Under the pieces are notes generated by a model, which saw only the letters and a list, made by a program, of their open reading frames with translations, was not told the origin of the DNA and did not search any database. A stretch of DNA of 64,000 nt from Pseudoxanthomonas spadix. GTDB lineage: Bacteria; Pseudomonadota; Gammaproteobacteria; Xanthomonadales; Xanthomonadaceae. The stretch's first letter is position 1, and each line of letters begins with the position of its first letter. The stretch is from the NCBI RefSeq assembly GCF_003703395.1, contig NZ_RDQN01000003.1, positions 62,001-126,000 of the forward strand, in the 5' to 3' direction. The position numbers were made by a program, and so were the translations under genes. This document shows positions 53,513 to 62,451 of this stretch, one piece after another.

Positions 53513-54031
53513 ATGTTGGGCCTGATTTCCCGTTCCAAGGATCCGTGGCCGTTGAAGTTCACGCGGCATAACTTCGAAGCGGCTTGCTACAACACGCAGC
53601 GTTGCAGCGTGGTCTACGACCGGGACCAGTTCACGCGTCGCTACGAGTTTGAAGCCTCTGGCCCTCCACCCGCTGGGGATTGGAAGCAGCGGTGGACGGC
53701 GGGAACGGGCGTCGACAAGTGTTTCCCCCCGCCTGCGCAGGTGGACTGGATCTCGCTGGACGGCACCGAACACCATGCCCGGATCGACATCGGCGCCATG
53801 TTCAAGGACCGGTTGGTGCGCCACAACGTGCCCAGGGAGGACATTCCGGAGGGCTGGCTTGCGGCCAATGCAATCGATCCGGTCTCCATTCACGTCCTGA
53901 TGGAGATCAATGACCGCACGATTACGGTTTATACCCGGGCGCTAGTCGCCACCAAAGAACCTCAGATTCCTGGCAACCCTAGAAGCATGGGACGCAATGA
54001 CCTGATAGAAGTCTGGACCCATACCTACTGA
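53513..54031 (+). CDS. Hypothetical protein, candidate partner/immunity of the DUF2235 effector
   Basis: A 172-residue protein with no signal peptide or membrane segment. An AAGGAG ribosome site precedes ATG 53513. It is soluble and beta-rich looking, with a central HHARIDIGAMFKDRLVRH and a C-terminal RNDLIEVWTHTY. I recall similar proteins beside DUF2235 phospholipases in other proteobacteria, but I cannot name a Pfam family. It lies 20 bp upstream of the effector and is likely translated from the same mRNA. It may be an immunity protein or a chaperone/adaptor; a cytosolic location is unusual for immunity to a periplasmic-acting phospholipase. Confidence 0.65.
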   Translation: MLGLISRSKDPWPLKFTRHNFEAACYNTQRCSVVYDRDQFTRRYEFEASGPPPAGDWKQRWTAGTGVDKCFPPPAQVDWISLDGTEHHARIDIGAMFKDRLVRHNVPREDIPEGWLAANAIDPVSIHVLMEINDRTITVYTRALVATKEPQIPGNPRSMGRNDLIEVWTHTY

Positions 54032-54051
54032 CTCGGACAAGGAGCGCCGAC

Positions 54052-57000
54052 ATGGCGGACAACGACCAACAGCCAATCGTGCCGATGGACGATGACGTCA
54101 CCTCGTTCCCCGCCGACCAAGCGCGGCTGCAAACCTTCCGGGACGCCAGCGCGCAGCTGTCACGCTTCCAGGTGCCGCGCCTGCTCGATGCGGCCAATCC
54201 GCGTGAGAAGCTCTTCTATGCCTTCTTCGACGGGACTGGCAACGACGCGGAGAAGGATCCGCTGCATGCCACCAATGTTGGACGGCTGCGCGATCGGATC
54301 ATCGATCTGAAGAAAACCGATGCTCAGGTCGATTTTCACTATGTCGCAGGCGTCGGCACTCAGGACCAGGCACTTGCTCGGGCGCTGGATGGTGCGCTTG
54401 GCTACACCTACGAAACCCGCTTGGAGGAGATGTACGAGAAGCTCGTGGACAAGGCTTGGGAGTGGGATCAAGCAGAACCAGGCGTCAAGATCAGCGTCTG
54501 TTCGGTCGGCTTCAGCCGAGGCGGCACGCAGTGCGCGATCTTCACCAACCTGCTGGATCAACGCGGCATCGTCGACCCGACCAGCCGTGTCGAAGATGCC
54601 GAAGGACGCATCTCTTACACCCGCCACATCGCGCCCCCCGGACAGACGCCGCAGTCGGTGGCCCTGTTCGATCCGGTCTCCACCGGCGTGCAGGAGCTGG
54701 CCGATCGCAGACTGGCGCCGTCAGTGGTGTCCGGTTTCCAGATCACCGCGCTGGACGAACAGCGGGTGAAGTTCATCTCCGACCGCGTCATGCCGTTGGG
54801 GCTGTCCGAGGACGGACGTTTCCTCAACGTGGCGGTGGCGGGCGCGCACTCGGACATTGGTGGAAGCTACCTGCGTGATGGGTTGTCCAATCGCAGCCTC
54901 AACCTGACGGTCGATTTTCTCAACGCGCAGCGGCCAGGCGCGCCCATGTTCGAGAAGGTGCATGAGCCGGACGATCCGCGCCTGAACCGGGTGCACAACT
55001 CACACGAGGGCATGCCGATCTACCAGCTGGACCGCAAGGTCAGCCGGTCCATGCCCGAAGGCGTCAATACACGCCTGGCCCCTGAGCTGCCCGTGGCGGC
55101 CGGCCAGGTCGCCATGCCGGAGTCGGTGCCGCATGGTCCCAAGCCGCTTGCGCGGGAGCTCGCGCGTGAGGCGATGACCCAGGTGCGCATCGGTCCGGTG
55201 CCAGACCGGCCTGGCGAGCGCGCCGTGGCCAACCTGGAACGCATCGCCGCGGCCGAGGCTGCAGGCATCGGGCCGCTGACCGGCGAGCAGAAACTGGCCA
55301 ACCTGGCCCGCGGGGTTGCCGGCGGGGCTGGCGTCGCGTTGGGTGTGGGCGCGACAGCCTACGACGGCGTGCAGACAGCGCGCCGCGTCTCGGAGCTGAT
55401 GGAGCAGGGCAATCACACGGCCGCCCAGTCCGAGATCAACCATGCGTGGGCCAGAAACGCAGGCGGCTGGGTGGGCGGAGCTGCGGCGACCTATGCCATG
55501 GGTGCGTCCGGCTTCGTGCCTGCAGCCATCGTCGCCGGCGATGCATTGTTGATGAGCAAGGCCTTCGAACATGGTTCGGATCTGGTGGACAACCACAAGG
55601 TCTTCCGCCAGACCGACAAGGCCGGGGTGGACTGGCAGTTCACGGGGCGGGAATGGACACGCGAGGGCCAGCTCGACCGCGGCAACGGTGACGGTGACGA
55701 TGCTGCCATCGACTCCTCTTTCGGCGCCAGCTACGAAAAGTCGCGCGAACTCAATGCCCATGCCAACGCGGCGGCCGTCGAACTGGCCCTGGGCAAGGTG
55801 CCGGCACCGCAAGACCCCTTCAGCGTGCCAGCCAGTGACGGCGAGCGCAGGCTGGACAATCCCGATTGGCGCTACGACGCCCGCTCCGATCAATGGTCGC
55901 GCTCGGTCAAGGTGGCATTGACGGGGGTCAATGACACGGGCGTCTACCAAACCCAGATCGCACTGCCCGAACGCAAGGTCGAACTGGACAGGCAAGCGCT
56001 GGGAATCATCCAGCACAACATCGCAAACAGCCGGGAAGCCATCGCCCAGTCATATCTGGAAAACGCCGCCGCGCAGCGGACACAGGATTTCATCGGCGTG
56101 CCTGCTGCGGTGGAAGCAGCCCGCGCCAAGCCCGATACGGTGACCGGTTCGGACAATCGCCTCTATCGCCGCGAGCAAGCCGAACAGACCGTGCAATGGG
56201 TCCGCAAGGACACTGGCGAAGCGGCAGAAGGCAACCGGGCATTGGAGCTGGAATTGACCTGGCAGGTGCGCCAGCCTGTTTTGGAGCAGGCGCAGCAGAC
56301 CTTGGCCCAGTTGCAGGCCCGGCCCGCACCGACACCGGCGCAGGTGGAGCAGAACGAACTGCTGCACCGCTATCGGGTCGCAGGGACCGAGCTGAACCCT
56401 GACTTCCAGCAGGCCATCGAACTGGCCAGCCAGCGCACGCGCCAGGCGCACGGCATCACCGGTCAAGGATCGGTAAAGCTGTTGCGCAACGAGACCGGGC
56501 AGTTCGGTGCCGACAGCCCGATCGCCCACTATCAGCGGGGCACAGACGGCGTGGACCACCTGGTGGCGACCACCACCACACAAGAAATCCGGCAGGCGCT
56601 GGCTGAGGTCCGCCAGCAGCACGTCGAAACGGCAACGGCCACCTTGGCCACGGTCTCGGTGGTCGCACCCAGCACGGGTCATGGACAGTCCACTCGGCCG
56701 CCCGCGTTGACACGGGGCGAAGCGACGCCGCCGGACACGCCTACGCCACCGGCCAACGTGCCCGGCCCGGCGATGTCCGATACCGCTGGCCAGCCCGGCC
56801 CTGCGCTGCCGCAGGAGCCCCAACCCGCACCACCACATTCGCAGGAGCAGGCGACACCGGCGCCGATGCCGGCACGCTCGGCCAGCTTTACCGATCCCGG
56901 CCATGCAGGCCATGCCACCTACCAGCGCATCCTGCGCGAAGTGCATTACATGGAAGCCGGCCAGGGCATCGCCCCGGGTCCGCACAGCGAGAAGATCGCC

Positions 57001-57597
57001 GCTGCCCTGCTCAATGAAAGCGTGGCCAAGGGCTTGCACATCAGTCAGGTCAGGATGGGGGCGGATGGCAATGTGCGCGGCATCCAGCAGCTCAGCGCAT
57101 TCGACACGCCACGCGAGGTCAGCATCGTCCCCAGGCAGGCGCAGGGGCTTTCGATGCAGGAATACGCCGTGCGGCTGGAAAGTACGCTTTCATCGCACCT
57201 GGCCGGCAAGGCGCCTGCGGCCGCGCGTGAACCTGCACAGGCTCACGCCATTTCGGCCATGTCGATGGCCGACCAGGTCATGTTCGCCCATCTGCGGCGA
57301 GGCACGCCGGGCCACATTGGCGACGATCAGGTGGCCCAGTCCATGCTGGCTGCCAAGCGGAGCGGCATCGATGACGCCAGCAAGATCGGGGGCATGACCA
57401 TGGCCGGTGATCGGCTGTGGATCATTGGCACCGGTGAAGGCCAACGCGTGGCGATCGATGTCAGTCGACAGGCACCGCCGGTGCAGGACACCCTGCAGCA
57501 GCTGCAGGTGGTCAACCAGCAGCGCGAGCAGCAGCTGGCCATGGACCAGCAGCGCAGCCAGCAAGCTCCCGGGCGCGGCGCGCCAGTGATGGGTTGA
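54052..57597 (+). CDS. DUF2235 phospholipase-type XVIPCD effector
   Basis: An 1181-residue probable antibacterial effector. The N-terminal DUF2235 domain (about 50-330) resembles Tle1-type phospholipases: DGTGND at 60-65, the nucleophile elbow GFSRGG at 153-158 (Ser155), and AGAHSDIGGSY carrying acid and base residues. A Gly/Ala-rich hydrophobic region (about 420-510) precedes a Gln-rich helical region and a Pro-rich linker (about 880-940). Two C-terminal modules follow: residues about 943-1040 begin DPGHAGHATYQRILREVH, and 1070-1160 contain FAHLRRGTPGHIGDDQVAQ. Both resemble XVIPCD/effector-tail modules, ending in a Gln-rich tail. It has no signal peptide. Killing T4SS delivery is inferred from the tail. 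Confidence 0.8.
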   Translation: MADNDQQPIVPMDDDVTSFPADQARLQTFRDASAQLSRFQVPRLLDAANPREKLFYAFFDGTGNDAEKDPLHATNVGRLRDRIIDLKKTDAQVDFHYVAGVGTQDQALARALDGALGYTYETRLEEMYEKLVDKAWEWDQAEPGVKISVCSVGFSRGGTQCAIFTNLLDQRGIVDPTSRVEDAEGRISYTRHIAPPGQTPQSVALFDPVSTGVQELADRRLAPSVVSGFQITALDEQRVKFISDRVMPLGLSEDGRFLNVAVAGAHSDIGGSYLRDGLSNRSLNLTVDFLNAQRPGAPMFEKVHEPDDPRLNRVHNSHEGMPIYQLDRKVSRSMPEGVNTRLAPELPVAAGQVAMPESVPHGPKPLARELAREAMTQVRIGPVPDRPGERAVANLERIAAAEAAGIGPLTGEQKLANLARGVAGGAGVALGVGATAYDGVQTARRVSELMEQGNHTAAQSEINHAWARNAGGWVGGAAATYAMGASGFVPAAIVAGDALLMSKAFEHGSDLVDNHKVFRQTDKAGVDWQFTGREWTREGQLDRGNGDGDDAAIDSSFGASYEKSRELNAHANAAAVELALGKVPAPQDPFSVPASDGERRLDNPDWRYDARSDQWSRSVKVALTGVNDTGVYQTQIALPERKVELDRQALGIIQHNIANSREAIAQSYLENAAAQRTQDFIGVPAAVEAARAKPDTVTGSDNRLYRREQAEQTVQWVRKDTGEAAEGNRALELELTWQVRQPVLEQAQQTLAQLQARPAPTPAQVEQNELLHRYRVAGTELNPDFQQAIELASQRTRQAHGITGQGSVKLLRNETGQFGADSPIAHYQRGTDGVDHLVATTTTQEIRQALAEVRQQHVETATATLATVSVVAPSTGHGQSTRPPALTRGEATPPDTPTPPANVPGPAMSDTAGQPGPALPQEPQPAPPHSQEQATPAPMPARSASFTDPGHAGHATYQRILREVHYMEAGQGIAPGPHSEKIAAALLNESVAKGLHISQVRMGADGNVRGIQQLSAFDTPREVSIVPRQAQGLSMQEYAVRLESTLSSHLAGKAPAAAREPAQAHAISAMSMADQVMFAHLRRGTPGHIGDDQVAQSMLAAKRSGIDDASKIGGMTMAGDRLWIIGTGEGQRVAIDVSRQAPPVQDTLQQLQVVNQQREQQLAMDQQRSQQAPGRGAPVMG

Positions 57598-57758
57598 GGG
57601 TTTTCAGCTGCGGCTTCAGGCAGCCAGGCTCATCGGTGCCGAACCGCGTCACTTGCCTGGCCGCGCGCCGGATGCTCGCTTGCCGTCTGGTCAACCACGG
57701 TGTCGCCTGAGGAACGAGCAAGCAGTCCGCCGATGCACGGCGCGATCCTCCGGTGCCG

Positions 57759-58172
57759 CTATTGCACCGGATCCAGGCGCGCAAATCGCGCCGCACCCGT
57801 GCTGGGCTTGTCCGGTGAGGGCGGTGGTGGCTTGGGTGTTGACCGGCCTTCGGCACAGAGGTCGGCACAGAAAATCGTATACATCGCCGCCAGCAGCTGC
57901 TGCACGCGCGGGTCGGCGATCCGATAGAAGATCGAACGCGACTGGCGCCGGGTGCTGACCAGCTTGTGCTGGCGCAGGTCGGCCAGTTGCTGGGACAGGG
58001 CCGGCTGACGGATGCCCACGGCCTGTTCGAGTTCGCCCACCGAAGCTTCTCCTTGCGACAGCTGGCAAAGCAGCAGCAGCCGCGAGGGGGTGGCCATCAG
58101 TCGCAGCAGTTCGGACACTTCCGGTGCCTTGGCCTTCATTTCCTCCAGTTCGGCGGCGCTGATGGCCCTCAT
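57759..58172 (-). CDS. bigR: BigR-like ArsR-family repressor of sulfide genes
   Basis: A 137-residue winged-helix ArsR-type repressor. The recognition helix is IRQPALSQQLADLRQHKLV. Cys36 and Cys102 are 66 residues apart, the same spacing as the two redox-sensing cysteines of Xylella BigR, so it should sense hydrogen sulfide or persulfide by forming a disulfide or polysulfide link. Cys106 is a further cysteine. The C-terminal 30 residues are Pro-rich and unusual. Its start overlaps the stop of the peroxiredoxin gene (ATGA), so they share an mRNA. It should repress both directions from the operator at 58898-58930. Confidence 0.88.
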   Translation of the reverse strand: MRAISAAELEEMKAKAPEVSELLRLMATPSRLLLLCQLSQGEASVGELEQAVGIRQPALSQQLADLRQHKLVSTRRQSRSIFYRIADPRVQQLLAAMYTIFCADLCAEGRSTPKPPPPSPDKPSTGAARFARLDPVQ

Positions 58173-58819
58173 GCCTTGCTCCAGAGGTAGTACCAGGCCT
58201 CGCCTTGGCCAGGCTGGAGCGCCAGGGCGGTGCCGGAGTCGACTGCGGCGGATTGCAACAGTCTGCCGCCCGGCTGCCAGCCCTCGGGGGTCCCGGTGTC
58301 GGTCTGGTCCACCGCCTGCAGCGCGGCGACCAGGCGCAGCAGTTCCTCGACCGAGCGGCCCACGTTCATCGGGTACCAGCTGATCGCGCGGATCACCCCC
58401 TGCGGGTCGATGACGTAGGTCGCCCGCACCGTGGCGCTGTCGCCGGCCTCGGCGCCGACCATGCCATAGCCGCGCGCAATGGCCATCGACGGGTCTTCGA
58501 TCAGGGGAAAATTCACCGTCACCCCGAAGCGGTCGCGGATGTCACGGATCCAGGCCAGATGGGAGAACAGCCCGTCCACCGACAGGGCCAGCAGGTCGCA
58601 GCCGATCGCTTCGAAGCGTGGCTGGGCCGCGGAAAAGGCCATGAACTCGCTGGTGCACACCGGGGTGAAGTCGGCCGGGTGCGAGAAAAACACCAGCCAG
58701 CGGCCGCGGTAGTCCGCAAGCGACACCTCGCCAAGGGTGGTGCGCGCGTGGAAACCCGGCGCCACATCGTTCAGGCGAAGCGGAGTGGACGCATTGGCGA
58801 AAGGTTCGGTTCGAGACAT
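58169..58819 (-). CDS. 1-Cys peroxiredoxin (Prx6-like)
   Basis: A 216-residue peroxiredoxin of the Prx6/1-Cys type that reduces hydrogen peroxide and organic or sulfur peroxides. The peroxidatic Cys55 is in DFTPVCTSEF. The distal YVIDPQGVIRAI and the long C-terminal arm match the Prx6 group. No clear resolving Cys is seen in the usual 2-Cys place. Divergent from the persulfide dioxygenase gene and translationally coupled to bigR. In this setting it may protect against the reactive sulfur or peroxide products of sulfide oxidation; this is inference. Confidence 0.9.
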   Translation of the reverse strand: MSRTEPFANASTPLRLNDVAPGFHARTTLGEVSLADYRGRWLVFFSHPADFTPVCTSEFMAFSAAQPRFEAIGCDLLALSVDGLFSHLAWIRDIRDRFGVTVNFPLIEDPSMAIARGYGMVGAEAGDSATVRATYVIDPQGVIRAISWYPMNVGRSVEELLRLVAALQAVDQTDTGTPEGWQPGGRLLQSAAVDSGTALALQPGQGEAWYYLWSKA

Positions 58820-58897
58820 GCGGGAGCCGGTGTGGGAAAGGCGCGCAAACAAGTCTAAAGCGCCGCCTGTCGACACGCGCGCTTCCAGGGGCGTCCA

Positions 58898-58930
58898 ATA
58901 GTTGCATACTTTATGAGTATGTATAACTAT
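58898..58930. promoter_or_regulatory. AT-rich palindromic operator, candidate BigR box
   Basis: ATAGTTGCATAC and GTATGTATAACTAT flank TTTATGA. This is an inverted repeat with one 2-base gap difference, of strikingly low GC content. It lies between the divergent peroxiredoxin-bigR genes and the persulfide dioxygenase operon, the expected place for a BigR operator. A -10-like TATAAC overlaps it, so binding would block the promoter. Confidence 0.65.
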
Positions 58931-58958
58931 AGCGCCACTCTGATCTTCATCGGTGTAC

Positions 58959-59903
58959 ATGCGCATGACTGGCGACACTCGGGATTCCGCACTCCTGCTT
59001 GCCCAATCCACCGTCGATGACGCCCTGCACGGACGCTCGCCGCGTCCGCAGGTGACGACTTTCTTCGACGAGGCCACCTTCACCGCCAGCCATGTGGTGA
59101 AGGATCCGGACAGCGCTGCCTGCGCGATCATCGACAGCGTGCTGGACTTCGACATGGCCAGCGGGCGGACCTCGCACGCCTCGGCGATGCAACTGGTCGA
59201 GTTCGTGCGCGACCAGGGACTGAAGGTGGAATGGCTGCTGGAGACCCACGCCCACGCCGACCATCTCTCCGCCGCACCGCTGCTGCAGGAACACCTGGGC
59301 GGGCGACTGGCGATCGGCTCCCACATCACCGTGGTGCAGGAAGTCTTCGGCAAGATCTTCAACGCCGGCACCGGCTTTGCGCGCGACGGCAGCCAGTTCG
59401 ATCACCTGATCGCCGAGGGCGAGCGCTTCGGCATCGGTGGCCTGCAGGCCACGGCCCTGCACGTGCCCGGCCACACCCCGGCGTGCATGGCCTACGTCAT
59501 CGGCGATGCGGTGTTTCCGGGCGACACGCTGTTCATGCCCGACTACGGCACTGCCCGCTGCGACTTCCCTGGCGGCAGCGCGCGCACGCTGTACCGCTCG
59601 ATCCAGCGCCTGCTGGCCCTGCCGGGGCAGGCGCGGGTGTTCCTGTGCCATGACTACAAGGCGCCCGGACGCGACCAGTACGCCTGGGAGACCAGCATCG
59701 AGGCCGAGCGCAGCGGCAATGTCCACGTGCACCAGGGGGTGGACGAGGACAGCTTTGTGCAGATGCGCGAGCAGCGAGACGCCACCCTGCCCATGCCGCG
59801 CCTGATCCTGCCTTCGGTGCAGGTGAACATGCGCGGCGGACGCCTTCCCGAACCGGAGGACAACGGCGTGCGTTACCTCAAGCTGCCGCTGGACCTGCTG
59901 TGA
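58959..59903 (+). CDS. Persulfide dioxygenase / ETHE1-like metallo-beta-lactamase fold
   Basis: A 314-residue MBL-fold protein of the Blh/ETHE1 (persulfide dioxygenase) group. The iron-binding THAHADHL motif is at about 90-97, with HVPGHTPACMAY, PGDTLFMPDYGTARCDFPGG and LCHDYK providing the remaining ligands. It would oxidise glutathione persulfide to sulfite and glutathione. The start is uncertain: GTG 58953, ATG 58959 and ATG 58965 are all in frame with no clear ribosome site. It overlaps the next gene by four bases (GTGA). The DSP domain that is fused to it in Xylella Blh is here a separate gene (60770). Confidence 0.9.
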   Translation: MRMTGDTRDSALLLAQSTVDDALHGRSPRPQVTTFFDEATFTASHVVKDPDSAACAIIDSVLDFDMASGRTSHASAMQLVEFVRDQGLKVEWLLETHAHADHLSAAPLLQEHLGGRLAIGSHITVVQEVFGKIFNAGTGFARDGSQFDHLIAEGERFGIGGLQATALHVPGHTPACMAYVIGDAVFPGDTLFMPDYGTARCDFPGGSARTLYRSIQRLLALPGQARVFLCHDYKAPGRDQYAWETSIEAERSGNVHVHQGVDEDSFVQMREQRDATLPMPRLILPSVQVNMRGGRLPEPEDNGVRYLKLPLDLL

Positions 59904-60340
59904 GTACGGTACAGACCATCGCCTGGTACTGGCCGGTGGCCGGTGGCGCCCTGATCGGGCTGGCCGCCGGCGGCTACCTGATCCTGCTGGGCCGCATCGC
60001 CGGCATCTCCGGTCTGGTCGCCGCGGCCACCGGGCTGGCGCGCAACACCGCGCGCGGGCTGGCGGTGTGGTTCCTCATCGGGCTGCTCGGCGGCAGCGCC
60101 ATTGCGATGCGGCTGCGCGGGATGCCGGACCTGCAGGTGACCGGCGCCTGGCCGGTGCTGGTCATCGGCGGCCTGCTAGTCGGCTACGGCACCCGGCTGG
60201 GCTCGGGTTGCACCAGCGGACACGGCATCTGCGGAATCGCCCGGCTCTCGCCGCGCTCGCTGGTGGCCACCGGCGTGTTCATGGCCTTCGGGGTGGGCAC
60301 GGTCTGGGTCGTGCGGCACCTGATCGGAGGTGCGCCATGA
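59900..60340 (+). CDS. YeeE/YedE-family sulfur transporter, first half
   Basis: A 146-residue YeeE/YedE (DUF395) protein with three to four membrane segments. The signature GTRLGSGCTSGHGICGIARLS is intact, with the two Cys residues that carry sulfur through the pore. It starts with a GTG overlapping the previous stop and overlaps the next gene by four bases (ATGA). Together with the next gene it forms the equivalent of the two-domain TsuA-type channel; thiosulfate or persulfide is a likely substrate. Confidence 0.9.
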   Translation: MSTVQTIAWYWPVAGGALIGLAAGGYLILLGRIAGISGLVAAATGLARNTARGLAVWFLIGLLGGSAIAMRLRGMPDLQVTGAWPVLVIGGLLVGYGTRLGSGCTSGHGICGIARLSPRSLVATGVFMAFGVGTVWVVRHLIGGAP

Positions 60341-60750
60341 AGGCCCTGGCCGCCTTGGCCTGCGGGTTGCTGTTCGGCGCCGGCCTGATCATCTCGGACA
60401 TGGCCAACCCGGCGCGGGTGCTGGCTTTCCTGGACATCTTCGGCGCGTGGGATCCGTCGCTGGCATTGGTGATGGCCGCCGGTCTGGTGCCTTCGACCCT
60501 GGCCTACCGCTGGCACCTGCGTCGCCAGGCGCCGGTGCTGGAGGACCGCGCCCAGGTGCCCAGCGGCGGACGCATCGACGCCCCGCTGGTCATCGGCGCG
60601 GCGCTGTTCGGCATCGGCTGGGGCCTGGTTGGCCTGTGCCCGGGCCCGGCCGTGGCCGCGCTGGTGAGCGGGCGCTGGCCCTTCGTCGTGTTCGTCCTGG
60701 CCATGCTCGGTGGCATGGCCCTGTTTCGCCTTTTCCACGCGCGTCGCTGA
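60337..60750 (+). CDS. YeeE/YedE-family sulfur transporter, second half
   Basis: A 137-residue partner of the previous gene. MKALAALACGLLFGAGLIIS is the usual start of the second DUF395 half, with MANPARVLAFLD and the later FGIGWGLVGLCPGPAVAAL. Four membrane segments. The start ATG overlaps the previous gene's stop (ATGA). In many bacteria the two halves form a functional pair. Confidence 0.9.
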   Translation: MKALAALACGLLFGAGLIISDMANPARVLAFLDIFGAWDPSLALVMAAGLVPSTLAYRWHLRRQAPVLEDRAQVPSGGRIDAPLVIGAALFGIGWGLVGLCPGPAVAALVSGRWPFVVFVLAMLGGMALFRLFHARR

Positions 60751-60769
60751 CGCAAAGGAACACCCTGCC

Positions 60770-61207
60770 ATGACACCTCGCATGCTCGATGAGCGCCTTT
60801 CGGTGCTTCCGCAAATCCAGCCTGAGGATCTGCCGGCCCTGGCGGCAATGGGCTTCCGCTCGATCATCAGCAATCGGCCCGATGGCGAATCGCCAGACCA
60901 GCCCGCCACCGCGGAGATTGCCAGTGCCGCCAAGGCGGCCGGCCTGCAGTTCGAACACGTGCCGGTGGTCGGCGGCGCCATCTCAGATGCGGACATCGCC
61001 CGTTTCGGCACGCTGCTGGACACCTTGCCCGGCCCGGTGCTCGGGTTCTGCAAGACCGGCACGCGCGCGGCCACCCTGTGGGCGTTGTCGCAGGCGCGAC
61101 AGCAGCCGGTCGCGCAGCTGCTGCAGGCAGCCGCCCAGGCAGGGTACGACCTGTCCGGGCAGGCCGAGCGGATGGCAAAGCTGGCCGCGCCGGACAAGGC
61201 GAGCTGA
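60770..61207 (+). CDS. DSP/rhodanese-like sulfur transferase (TIGR01244-type)
   Basis: A 145-residue dual-specificity-phosphatase-like protein of the Blh N-domain type (TIGR01244). The active-site loop FCKTGTRA holds a Cys-x-x-x-x-x-Arg motif that in this family acts as a sulfur transferase rather than a phosphatase. It is separate from the MBL enzyme (58959), whereas Blh of Xylella is a fusion. An AAGGAA site precedes ATG 60770. Probably it passes persulfide sulfur to or from the dioxygenase. Confidence 0.88.
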   Translation: MTPRMLDERLSVLPQIQPEDLPALAAMGFRSIISNRPDGESPDQPATAEIASAAKAAGLQFEHVPVVGGAISDADIARFGTLLDTLPGPVLGFCKTGTRAATLWALSQARQQPVAQLLQAAAQAGYDLSGQAERMAKLAAPDKAS

Positions 61208-61210
61208 CAG

Positions 61211-62449
61211 ATGTACGACGTGGTGGTCATCGGCGGCGGCAGTGGCGGCCTGGCGGTGGCCGCCAGCCTGCTGCGGCGCGAATCCGGCCTGCGCATCTGC
61301 CTGCTCGAGCCGCGCCAGGAACACTACTACCAGCCCGGCTGGACGATGGTCGGCGCCGGCGTGTTCGATGCACCGCAGACCGTGCGCCCGATGGCCAGCC
61401 TGGTGCCCGCATGCATTGGCTGGAAGCAGGTGGCGGCCGAAGCCATCGATGCGCCGAATGACCGGGTCCACCTGGCTGGCGGCGGCTCGGTGTGCTACCG
61501 CGCCCTGGTGGTCGCCACCGGCCTGGAACTGGACTGGGATGCCATCCCCGGCCTGCGCCAGGCGCTGGGCCATGGCGGGGTGACCTCCAACTACCGCTTC
61601 GACCTGGCGCCCTACACCTGGGAGCTGGTCCAGAAGCTCCGCGGCGGCAAGGCACTGTTCACCCAGCCGCCGATGCCGATCAAGTGCGCCGGTGCCCCGC
61701 AGAAGGCGATGTACCTGTCAGCCGACCACTGGCGCCGACAGGGCCTGTTGTCCGATATCAACATCGAGTTCCACAGTGCGGGGCCGGCCTTGTTTGGCGT
61801 GGCCGACTACGTGCCGGCGCTGATGGAATACGTGGAGCGCTACGGCATTGAACTGAACCTTGGCTCGACCCTGGTCGCCGTGGACGGTCGCGCCAAGGTG
61901 GCCACGTTCGCCACACAGGCGGCCGATGGCGCGAGCAAGGAGAGCATCCGCCCGTTCGACATGCTGCACGTATGCCCGCCGCAGCGGGCGCCTGGCCTGA
62001 TCGGCGACAGCCAGCTGGCCAATGACGCCGGTTGGCTGGAAGTGGACCCGGCCAGCCTGCGCCACCCCAGCCATCCCAACGTGTTCGGCGTGGGCGATGT
62101 CGTCGGCACGACCAACGCCAAGACGGCCGCTGCCGCGCGCAAGCACGCGCCGGTGGTGGCAGAGAACGTCCTGGCGACCCTGGCCGGCAAGCCGCTGACC
62201 GCGGTATACGACGGCTATGGCGCGTGCCCGCTCACCGTCGAGCGCGGCAAGATCGTGCTGGCGGAATTCGGTTACGGCGGCAAATTGATGCCGACCTTCC
62301 CGGAATGGCTGATCGACGGACGGCGTCCCTCGCGCCTGGCCTGGTATCTGAAGTCCGAGGCGATGCCGCTCCTGTACTGGGACGCCATGCTCAAGGGTCG
62401 CGAGTGGCTGTGCGCGCCCGATCGCGTCGCCGCCCCGGGAACCCTGTAA
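61211..62449 (+). CDS. sqr: Sulfide:quinone oxidoreductase
   Basis: A 412-residue flavoprotein that oxidises sulfide and reduces quinone. The FAD motif GGGSGG is at 8-13. Cys159 in IKCAGAPQK and Cys339 in GYGACPL are the redox cysteines of the polysulfide-forming active site. The later GVGDVVGTTNAKTAAAARKHAP motif is typical of SQR. It is 3 bp after the DSP gene. The product persulfide would be passed to the DSP and dioxygenase proteins of the same operon. Confidence 0.93.
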   Translation: MYDVVVIGGGSGGLAVAASLLRRESGLRICLLEPRQEHYYQPGWTMVGAGVFDAPQTVRPMASLVPACIGWKQVAAEAIDAPNDRVHLAGGGSVCYRALVVATGLELDWDAIPGLRQALGHGGVTSNYRFDLAPYTWELVQKLRGGKALFTQPPMPIKCAGAPQKAMYLSADHWRRQGLLSDINIEFHSAGPALFGVADYVPALMEYVERYGIELNLGSTLVAVDGRAKVATFATQAADGASKESIRPFDMLHVCPPQRAPGLIGDSQLANDAGWLEVDPASLRHPSHPNVFGVGDVVGTTNAKTAAAARKHAPVVAENVLATLAGKPLTAVYDGYGACPLTVERGKIVLAEFGYGGKLMPTFPEWLIDGRRPSRLAWYLKSEAMPLLYWDAMLKGREWLCAPDRVAAPGTL

Positions 62450-62451
62450 AG

